In this document: piece after piece, positions 33,763 to 39,925 of the stretch
How the letters are laid out: each line of letters starts with the position of its first letter
How positions within the stretch are numbered: the stretch's first letter is position 1
Origin: JBDLSY01 sp041170585
GTDB taxonomy: Bacteria; Pseudomonadota; Gammaproteobacteria; Burkholderiales; Burkholderiaceae_C
Length of the DNA stretch: 39,925 bases
Reading direction: 5' to 3'
Assembly (NCBI GenBank): GCA_041170585.1
Contig: JBEDNN010000048.1
Location: 1-39,925 of the forward strand
Notes under the pieces: generated by a model
The model's database searches: none
What the model was told of the DNA's origin: nothing
The model's input: the letters and a program-made list of their open reading frames with translations, nothing else
Program-made: the position numbers and the translations under genes

Positions 33763-35178
33763 ATGATTAATGAAATAAATATACACATACATAAATTGGC
33801 TATGACTTCTACTCACACTTTTACTTACACATTTGTTAATAAACCTATTAATGACTATATTAATGACTGTACTGATAATCATTTTAATCAAATTATCCGT
33901 GATATTGTATCAAAGTATGCTGCACTGTTTGTTTTTACGGTGTGTATGTTAATTAGTTTACCCAGCTTTGCTCAATTATCTGTTGAGATTGGTGGCAATG
34001 GTACACAACAATACCCTGTTGCTATACTCGGTTTTACAGGGGGAACGGTAGCAGATGAAGTTACTGCTACGCTGCGTAATGACTTAACTAAAACAGGTTT
34101 ATTTCGCTTGGTTTCTGTAGGTGGATTACAGCCTAAAGTAGATGTACAACAAACACCTAACATAGCTGATTTACGCAATATAGGTGCTGATTTTGTTATC
34201 TGGGGTACTGTTATAAGCACAGCAAATAACCATGAAATTAAATTACGGATTCAAGATGCGGTACGTGGTACATCTTTAGACAGTATTAGCTTAAATGTGC
34301 GGGCAAATACTCGCTTTGCGGGACATCAAATCGCCGATTATGTCTACGAAAAAATCACAGGCAAGGCAGGCTTTTTCACGACTCGCCTAGCTTATATTAC
34401 CCAACTAAACCCTAATTCATTTGAATTGCGAGTAGCCGATTGGGATGGGCAATACCCACAAGTAGCACTGCGTTCACGCGAATCAATTATTAGCCCTAGC
34501 TTTAATGTTCATGGGAATCAATTGGCTTATGTTTCATTTGAATCACGTAAGGCCAGTATGTATATTCATGATTTAGTAACCGGTACACGGCGTAATGTGG
34601 CTAACTTTAAGGGCAGTAACAGTGCTCCTGCTTTTTCACCCAATGGTCAAAGTATAGCTGCGGCTTTATCAAGGGGTGGTTTAGCACAAATTTATAGTAT
34701 GAATATTTCAGGCGACAATTTAAAACGTTTAACAACAAGTGAAAATATTGATACCGAACCTGTTTACAGTGCTGATGGACAGAGTTTGTATTTTGTCAGT
34801 GATCGCGGTGGACAACCACAAATTTATAGAATGTCAGTCAATGGCGGTGCAGCACAACGTATAACATTTAAGGGCGACTACAATATTAGCCCAGCTGTTT
34901 CACCTGATGGCCGCTTATTAACTTACATCACTCGCCGTGCTGGGCGGTACACCACTGCGGTACTAAATTTAGATACACAACAAGAAGTTTTAGTGTCTGA
35001 CACCAGTGCTGATGAATCACCAAACTTTACTAGCAACAGTCAATTTGTTTTATATGCAACCAAACGATCGGGTCGCGGTGTATTGGTGTTAGCCAGTGTT
35101 GATGGTCGGACAAGAAATACACTGTCTTTACCCAATGCTGATATTCGTGAACCTGTGTTTAGTAACGCTGTAAAGTAA
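33763..35178 (+). CDS. tolB: Tol-Pal system periplasmic protein TolB
   Basis: TolB is the periplasmic beta-propeller of the Tol-Pal system, binding Pal and helping outer-membrane constriction at division. The mature part starts QLSVEIGGNGTQQYPVAILGF, the TolB N-terminal domain, containing LRNDLTKTGLFRLVS. It is followed by propeller repeats: ISPSFNVHGNQLAYVSFES, APAFSPNGQSIAAALSRGG, TEPVYSADGQSLYFVSDRGGQPQIYRM, ISPAVSPDGRLLTYITRRAG and ESPNFTSNSQFVLYATKRSG. The leader is odd: about 70 residues precede the predicted cleavage after SFA. The hydrophobic core (ALFVFTVCMLISLPSFA) is only at its end. A second ATG at 33802 would still leave 57 residues. pal follows 149 bp later; tolQRA are absent. 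Confidence 0.93.
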   Translation: MINEINIHIHKLAMTSTHTFTYTFVNKPINDYINDCTDNHFNQIIRDIVSKYAALFVFTVCMLISLPSFAQLSVEIGGNGTQQYPVAILGFTGGTVADEVTATLRNDLTKTGLFRLVSVGGLQPKVDVQQTPNIADLRNIGADFVIWGTVISTANNHEIKLRIQDAVRGTSLDSISLNVRANTRFAGHQIADYVYEKITGKAGFFTTRLAYITQLNPNSFELRVADWDGQYPQVALRSRESIISPSFNVHGNQLAYVSFESRKASMYIHDLVTGTRRNVANFKGSNSAPAFSPNGQSIAAALSRGGLAQIYSMNISGDNLKRLTTSENIDTEPVYSADGQSLYFVSDRGGQPQIYRMSVNGGAAQRITFKGDYNISPAVSPDGRLLTYITRRAGRYTTAVLNLDTQQEVLVSDTSADESPNFTSNSQFVLYATKRSGRGVLVLASVDGRTRNTLSLPNADIREPVFSNAVK

Positions 35179-35327
35179 AATTTTAAAGAACATAATGAAT
35201 AAACCTATACCTATAGACGTGGCAGCTACTGACTATTCACTGTGTTATCAAAGCGTATAACAAGGATTTGATACTTTTAATTGAAAAATCGTGGTTAAAT
35301 TTTCCTAAACAACAACATACTTTATAA

Positions 35328-35939
35328 ATGGCTATGACGATAAATTTACCTCAATCTTTTAATGTTTATGCTTTGTCTTTAATGATGGGCGTATTATCTT
35401 TGACTGGGTGTGCTTCAAAAGTAAACCTTAGTGACTTACCTTTAGTAGATCCAAAATATACTAATACAGTGGCTAATACTTCCAATTATTCAAGCCCTTT
35501 AACGGATTTAAATACAGTCCGTTTAAACAGTGCTGCGAATAATCAAATAGGTAGTATAACGACGGTACAAGCAGATAGCTCGCAAACCGTGCAACCCAGT
35601 GACCCTGCTTTAGCACAACGCAGTGTTTATTTTGCTTATGATAGCTTTGTAATTGCTGAAGCAGATAAGGCGGTATTAGAAGCACACGCTAAAAATTTAC
35701 GTAGCAATCGCAATCAAACAGTGTCTTTAGAAGGCCATACTGATGACCGAGGAGGGCGTGAATATAACTTGGCTTTAGGACAAAAGCGCGCATTAGCCGT
35801 ACAGCAAGCTATGCAACTATTAGGGATTCCTGAAACACAGTTAGAATCGGTTAGTTTCGGTAAAGAATCACCAAAGGCTTTAGGTGACAGTGAAGCCGAT
35901 TATGCTGAAAATCGCCGTGTAGATATTCAATATAAATAA
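35328..35939 (+). CDS. pal: Peptidoglycan-associated lipoprotein Pal
   Basis: An outer-membrane lipoprotein that binds peptidoglycan and TolB. A 203-residue precursor with a lipobox LTGC (Cys28) after a hydrophobic stretch (YALSLMMGVLSLTGC). A low-complexity Asn/Thr/Ser linker follows. The OmpA-like domain runs from about residue 100: SVYFAYDSFVIAEADKAVLEAHAKNL, then LEGHTDDRGGREYNLALGQKRA with the diaminopimelate-contacting Asp and Arg, and a terminal YAENRRVDIQYK. The ATG at 35334 (third codon) is an alternative start. It pairs with tolB upstream; cpoB (ybgF), often next, is missing. Confidence 0.94.
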   Translation: MAMTINLPQSFNVYALSLMMGVLSLTGCASKVNLSDLPLVDPKYTNTVANTSNYSSPLTDLNTVRLNSAANNQIGSITTVQADSSQTVQPSDPALAQRSVYFAYDSFVIAEADKAVLEAHAKNLRSNRNQTVSLEGHTDDRGGREYNLALGQKRALAVQQAMQLLGIPETQLESVSFGKESPKALGDSEADYAENRRVDIQYK

Positions 35940-36040
35940 TATTTATATATAAATAGTTTTGCTTTATGCTTTATAAATAATTTTAGTATTAATAACAATA
36001 ATATTATTAATAAAAATATATATAATATAATTTACATAAG

Positions 36041-36085
36041 CTATATAAGCTATATAAGCTATATAAACTATATAAACTATATAAA
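36041..36085. repeat. Tandem repeat, five copies of a 9-bp unit upstream of dxs
   Basis: Five contiguous copies of CTATATAA(G/A), ending about 45 bp before the dxs start, in the 191-bp gap after pal. A spurious Tyr/Leu-rich reading frame on the minus strand arises from this repeat. Confidence 0.92.
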
Positions 36086-36130
36086 TAATGTAAGTTATAT
36101 AAACAATATAAATAAATATATAGCGATTTT

Positions 36131-38035
36131 ATGCTTAATACCCTCACTAGCGCTTTATTGCCCTCAATTAATACGCCTTCGCAACTAAAGGCGTTGTCAC
36201 GGACACAACTTAAAGCGTTAGCACACGAATTACGCGAGTTTATTTTACAGTCCGTTGCAAAAACAGGCGGACATTTATCCTCTAATTTAGGCACTGTTGA
36301 ATTAACTATTGCTCTACATTACGTTTATTCAACGCCAAATGACCGCTTAATTTGGGATGTTGGGCATCAATCATATACGCATAAAATTTTAACAGGGCGG
36401 CGTGAGGGTATGCCTACACTACGCCAACTAGATGGTTTATCAGGCTTTCCTAAACGAAGTGAAAGTGAATATGATGCGTTTGGTACGGCACATTCATCAA
36501 CTAGTATTTCAGCAGCACTGGGTATGGCAGCAGCCGCAAAATTGCAAAATAACCCTCGCCATGCGGTTGCGATTATTGGCGACAGTGCAATGACTGGCGG
36601 TATGGCTTTTGAGGCCATGAATAGTGCTGGTGTTATGGACGGCTTACGAATGTTAGTACTACTTAATGACAATGATATGAGTATCAGTCCAGCAGTCGGG
36701 GCGTTAAACCGTCATTTAGCCCGATTAATTAGTGGCAGCGTTTATGCTGCTGCTAAAGAAGGTGTACGCAAAGTGTTAGGCCATGTGCCGCCTTTGTTTG
36801 AATTAGCTAAACGATTTGAAGGCCATGCTAAAGGCATGGTAGTACCTGCAACTATCTTTGAAGAATTTGGTTTAAATTATATTGGCCCTATTGATGGACA
36901 TGATTTAGACTCTTTAATTCCCACCTTACAAAATGTAAAACACTTGTCTGAAACAACAGGTAGACCACAATTTTTACATGTAGTGACTAAAAAAGGAAAA
37001 GGCTATCCTTTGGCTGAAGCACAGCCCATTAAATACCACGGACCTAGTCCATTTGACCCAGCCGTGGGCATTGTGTCGCCTACAGTAGCCCAAAAACAAA
37101 CTTATACGCAAGTATTTGGACAATGGATTGTTGATATGGCCACAAAAGATACGCGCTTACTAGCAGTTACACCTGCTATGCGTGAAGGCAGTGGCTTAGT
37201 TGATTTTGAAAAAAAATTCCCTACACGGTATTTTGATGTTGGTATTGCAGAGCAGCATGCAGTTACCTTTGCGGCAGGCTTGGCTTGTGAGCAAACTAAA
37301 CCCGTATTAGCGATTTACTCTACCTTTTTACAACGCGGTTATGATCAATTAATTCATGATGTTGCCCTGCAAAATTTAGATGTAACATTTGCAATTGACC
37401 GTGCAGGTTTAGTGGGTGCTGATGGTGCGACCCATGCAGGTAATTATGATATTGCGTACTTACGTTGTATCCCTAATATGGTTATAGCTTGTGCCAGTGA
37501 TGCTTTAGAATGCCGCCGACTATTAAGTACTGTATACGAATACTCTGGCCCTGCTACAGTGCGTTACCCACGGGGTACAGCACATACCAGTTTGGCACAT
37601 AGCGGTGCTGATGCTTTAGACTTAAGCCCTTTGCCTTTGGGACGTGGGGTGATTATACGTGCAGGTGTAACTAAAAATATAGCCATTTTAGTATGGGGTA
37701 TGTTATTGCATGAAGTACTAAAAATAGCTGATGAATTAGATGCAACTGTAGTAAATATGCGCTTTGTTAAACCTATAGATGAAGCTTTATTGTGCGAAAT
37801 GGCATCAACACATTCTATATTTGTTAGTGTAGAAGATGCTTGTATAACAGGGGGTGCAGGCAGTGCAGCAGCAGAATATTTGTCTTCACAAGGGTTTGCT
37901 GTGTCGTGGTTACATTTAGGCTTACCCGATATATTTATTGACCACGGCGACCCTAATAAACTAATGATGCAGGCTAATTTAGATGCGGCAGGTATTTTAT
38001 CTAGTATTCAATGTCGTTTATCACCCACCATTTAA
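36131..38035 (+). CDS. dxs: 1-deoxy-D-xylulose-5-phosphate synthase
   Basis: A thiamine-diphosphate enzyme joining pyruvate and glyceraldehyde-3-phosphate, the first step of the MEP isoprenoid pathway (also thiamine and pyridoxal precursor). The 634-residue product has normal length. Motifs include GGHLSSNLGTVELTIALHYV, DVGHQSYTHKILTGR and the ThDP-Mg motif IGDSAMTGGMAFEAMN ... LLNDNDMSIS near residues 152-186. FDVGIAEQHAVTFAAGLA with the catalytic Glu near residue 375, and DRAGLVGADGATHAG, follow. The ThDP motif reads GDS where most family members have GDG; the other residues are normal, so it is probably active. It is followed by convergent gspF with only 33 bp between stops. Confidence 0.96.
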   Translation: MLNTLTSALLPSINTPSQLKALSRTQLKALAHELREFILQSVAKTGGHLSSNLGTVELTIALHYVYSTPNDRLIWDVGHQSYTHKILTGRREGMPTLRQLDGLSGFPKRSESEYDAFGTAHSSTSISAALGMAAAAKLQNNPRHAVAIIGDSAMTGGMAFEAMNSAGVMDGLRMLVLLNDNDMSISPAVGALNRHLARLISGSVYAAAKEGVRKVLGHVPPLFELAKRFEGHAKGMVVPATIFEEFGLNYIGPIDGHDLDSLIPTLQNVKHLSETTGRPQFLHVVTKKGKGYPLAEAQPIKYHGPSPFDPAVGIVSPTVAQKQTYTQVFGQWIVDMATKDTRLLAVTPAMREGSGLVDFEKKFPTRYFDVGIAEQHAVTFAAGLACEQTKPVLAIYSTFLQRGYDQLIHDVALQNLDVTFAIDRAGLVGADGATHAGNYDIAYLRCIPNMVIACASDALECRRLLSTVYEYSGPATVRYPRGTAHTSLAHSGADALDLSPLPLGRGVIIRAGVTKNIAILVWGMLLHEVLKIADELDATVVNMRFVKPIDEALLCEMASTHSIFVSVEDACITGGAGSAAAEYLSSQGFAVSWLHLGLPDIFIDHGDPNKLMMQANLDAAGILSSIQCRLSPTI

Positions 38036-38068
38036 AAAAATAAGTTATTTTGACCTTGCCTACTATTG

Positions 38069-39334
38069 CTATTTTACCAGCGCATTAATTTCTATAATCG
38101 GTAACAACACAGACAATACAATCACTAACACCGCACCGCCCATAACTAAAATAATGGCAGGTTCTAAAATAGTTGTCAAAGCTTGTAGTTTTCGTGACAA
38201 AATTGCCCCTTGTAACTGAGCAGCACGGGTCAGCATATCAGGTAATTTCCCAGTTGCTTCACCACTGGCAATTAAGTGTGTTAATAAATTAGCCATACGC
38301 TCTTTAGGTGAGGCTTTATTTTGTGACAATGTAATACCTCGCGCTAATGTTGCCCCACTTTGTACGTGGGTAATGGTGCTATCCAACTGATTAATTAACA
38401 CTTTGTTGGTTAATGTTCGCTTAGCTGCATTTAATGCGTCTAACATAGGTACACCCCCACGAATCAAAATGGCTAAAGTGCTGGCAAATCGTTCTGTTTG
38501 TGCCGCTTGCATTAAGTTACCTACTAAAGGCATACGCAATAAAAAACTATGAAAAGCTAATTTTGGTGCGGGCATTTTTAAAATTATTCGTATTAGCATA
38601 ACAGTGGCAATCATTGCTAAAAGCAGATAAATACCATAACTGCGTAAAAAATTAGATGCAGCCATCATTATTTGTGTCAGCAAAGGTAGAGCTGTTTTAG
38701 CATTTTTAAATACGCCCACTATTTGTGGGACAACATAAGTCATTAGACCTAATACCATTAACAAAGCAACTACTGCGACAATAGCAGGATAAGCTAAGCT
38801 AGCGACGACTTGTTGCTTTAAATTTGCCCGCGCTTCTAAGTAATCAGCCCAGTTTTCAAGTACCAAGGATAATTTACCGGACTGTTCACCGGCAGCTATC
38901 ATGGCAATTAACTCACTGGCAAATGTTGCAGGATATTGTGCTAAAGCCTGTGATAAACTTGATCCTTCTAATATTTTGGAACGAATCGCTCCTAAAATTT
39001 CTTGCTCTGATTTGTTTTCTGCTTGAGACAATAAAACAGTTAAAGCCTGTTCTTGTGGCAAACCTGCTTGCGACAAACTTGCTAACTGCCGCATTAATAA
39101 AGTACGTTTAACCGCACTTAAAGCACTACGATCGGTTAAAGATTTTAACCAAATGGGTGGCTGTGCCGTGGTTGTTTTTTGTTCGCGGGATTGCTGCGTA
39201 ATTAACGTACAACTCAAAGTCAATAAACCATTAGATTTTAATTGAAGGCGTACGTGACGCTCACTATCTGCTTCTATTACGCCTCGGGTAATATTACCTA
39301 AATCGTTACTGGCTTCATAGTTAAATGCAGGCAT
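38069..39334 (-). CDS. gspF: Type II secretion / type IV pilus inner-membrane platform protein (GspF-like)
   Basis: A 421-residue polytopic platform protein. The N-terminus FNYEASNDLGNITRGVIEADSERHVRLQLKSNGL follows the GspF pattern. Two T2SSF domains follow: LMRQLASLSQAGLPQEQAL ... AGEQSGKLSLVLENWADYLE, and ERFASTLAILIRGGVPMLDALNAA ... LIASGEATGKLPDMLTRAA. Three membrane helices are seen: about 170-190 (VVASLAYPAIVAVVALLMVLG), 222-242 and 385-410 near the end. The end, LVIVLSVLLPIIEINALV, is typical of GspF rather than PilC. No gspD/E or pilB/D gene is adjacent; the rest of a secretion system must lie elsewhere. It follows the DUF1232 gene by 79 bp. Confidence 0.85.
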   Translation of the reverse strand: MPAFNYEASNDLGNITRGVIEADSERHVRLQLKSNGLLTLSCTLITQQSREQKTTTAQPPIWLKSLTDRSALSAVKRTLLMRQLASLSQAGLPQEQALTVLLSQAENKSEQEILGAIRSKILEGSSLSQALAQYPATFASELIAMIAAGEQSGKLSLVLENWADYLEARANLKQQVVASLAYPAIVAVVALLMVLGLMTYVVPQIVGVFKNAKTALPLLTQIMMAASNFLRSYGIYLLLAMIATVMLIRIILKMPAPKLAFHSFLLRMPLVGNLMQAAQTERFASTLAILIRGGVPMLDALNAAKRTLTNKVLINQLDSTITHVQSGATLARGITLSQNKASPKERMANLLTHLIASGEATGKLPDMLTRAAQLQGAILSRKLQALTTILEPAIILVMGGAVLVIVLSVLLPIIEINALVK

Positions 39335-39350
39335 ATTATGGCTTGATGTA

Positions 39351-39374
39351 AAGTATTAAAGTATTAAAGTATTA
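39351..39374. repeat. Tandem repeat, three copies of an 8-bp unit
   Basis: Three perfect copies of AAGTATTA in the gap between the DUF1232 gene and gspF, ending about 15 bp upstream of the gspF start. Confidence 0.85.
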
Positions 39375-39413
39375 AGATCAAAAATATGAAGATATAAAAG
39401 TATAGTTACTTTA

Positions 39414-39752
39414 TTAATCAAACCATTGGCTTAGTGTTGCGCGTGATTTTTGTTTATGTACTTCTTTAATATAGAGAGTACAGGTTGCAATCGCAGCAGT
39501 TAATATCAATACATCATCACTGTAACCTATTACAGGAATAATATCTGTAATGGCATCAATCGGTGATATAAAATAAGCCAGTGCTGCATAGATTTTAGTT
39601 TTAGCCCAAACAGGTGTATCAGGATCTTGCGACGAATAATATAATCTAAGCACTGGTTCTATTACTGTGATACCTGCTCTTTTTGCATAACTTTTTGCCT
39701 TAATTAAAAAGTTTTTTTGATTAGGTTCAATATTATATTTTTCAGAGTTCAT
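39414..39752 (-). CDS. DUF1232 (YkvA-like) membrane protein
   Basis: A 112-residue protein of the DUF1232 family. The core motif is present at about residues 52-80: AKTKIYAALAYFISPIDAITDIIPVIGYSDDVLILTAAIAT. It matches the family's YxxSPIDxIPDxIPVxGxxDD pattern; here the first Pro of IPD is Thr. One or two hydrophobic segments overlap the motif, so it is probably membrane-associated. Function is unknown for the family. It is co-oriented with gspF. Confidence 0.8.
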   Translation of the reverse strand: MNSEKYNIEPNQKNFLIKAKSYAKRAGITVIEPVLRLYYSSQDPDTPVWAKTKIYAALAYFISPIDAITDIIPVIGYSDDVLILTAAIATCTLYIKEVHKQKSRATLSQWFD

Positions 39753-39785
39753 ATACTTTATGGGTTAATTTAAATTTTTATGTGA

Positions 39786-39925
39786 TTAGTGATTATTTAG
39801 TAATACCTCATCAAACTCTAGTATATCATCACTAGGAACATCTATAATACAGGCTGATAGGCTAGTGTTTTCAGGTAGTGCCGCCGCTTTTTTTAACCAA
39901 CTAGATAACGTATGACGGCTTACAT
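39786..39925 (-). pseudogene. IS1-family transposase remnant (truncated at its 3' side, continues past the window)
   Basis: A 45-codon open stretch enters from the right edge and stops at 39786-39788. It reads VSRHTLSSWLKKAAALPENT and then SLSACIIDVPSDDILEFDEV before ending in LLNNH. The helix-turn-helix end (VSRHTLSSWLKK) and the spaced DDILEFDEV match the region of IS1-family transposases where DDxLExDELWSF begins the catalytic domain, with the first catalytic Asp. A complete transposase would run on for about 130-150 more residues, but here homology stops right after DEV and no inverted repeat is seen, so the copy is broken. The upstream zinc-ribbon part lies off the window. Confidence 0.6.

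Noticed and set aside
36007..36294. A Tyr/Leu-rich open frame on the minus strand upstream of and into dxs
   Set aside because: The repeated LYSLYS sequence is just the translation of the 9-bp AT-rich repeat, and it overlaps the conserved dxs gene.

Overview
The window looks like a chromosomal segment of a low-GC, Gram-negative bacterium, most likely a betaproteobacterium. The class-level placement is an inference. It rests on the porin N-terminus at the left edge (a signal peptide followed by SSVTLYGVLDGSIG), the NadA form with the CKSCAHCPWMAMN cluster motif, the LysM-dprA pairing, the folM-folB pairing, and the order TPR protein - lolB - ispE - tRNA-Gln - prs - rplY. Genes are intact and ordinary in length, and a complete minor-pilin operon is present, so this is not a strongly reduced symbiont genome. 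Intergenic DNA is extremely AT-rich and full of short direct tandem repeats (8-14 bp units), several of which run exactly into stop codons.

Layout. 1-1627: start of a porin gene and rlmI (both minus). 1755-5609: a minus-strand group LysM protein - dprA - membrane-anchored helix-hairpin-helix protein - inner-membrane OmpA-like protein. 5947-8902: metF (plus) converging with priA (minus), with their ends overlapping. 8983-11778: pepN (minus). 11991-13250: a FolM-like reductase and folB (plus). 13465-19218: the minus-strand TPR - lolB - ispE - tRNA-Gln - prs - rplY cluster. 19393-19869: fkpB-like prolyl isomerase. 19973-29662: the minus-strand type IV pilus minor-pilin operon fimU - pilV - pilW - pilX - pilY1 - pilE, followed closely by rng. 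29877-31184: an RDD membrane protein (plus) and a PP2C phosphatase (minus), convergent. 31469-33598: nadC and nadA. 33763-35939: tolB and pal. 36131-38035: dxs. 38069-39752: a gspF-like gene and a DUF1232 gene (minus). 39786-39925: a decayed IS1-family transposase fragment.

How the genes work together. Themes are envelope maintenance (porin, LolB, TolB/Pal, LysM and OmpA-like proteins), cofactor and precursor supply (folate, NAD, PRPP, isoprenoid), DNA handling (DprA, PriA, the HhH protein) and type IV pili. PilY1 plus the minor pilins form the pilus-tip priming complex. DprA and type IV pili together fit natural transformation, although no DNA-uptake machinery is encoded here.

The most interesting signals are: (1) a PilY1 whose N-terminal half has no recognisable vWA domain and instead carries about seven units spaced by C-x8-C, suggesting a disulfide-rich propeller; (2) tandem arrays that overlap stop codons, including a 12-copy 8-bp array between fimU and pilV; (3) a 108-bp MITE-like element between pilV and pilW with 13-bp inverted ends and 8-bp flanking repeats; (4) the LysM/DprA/HhH/OmpA grouping. 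No defence system, CRISPR array or prophage was seen.
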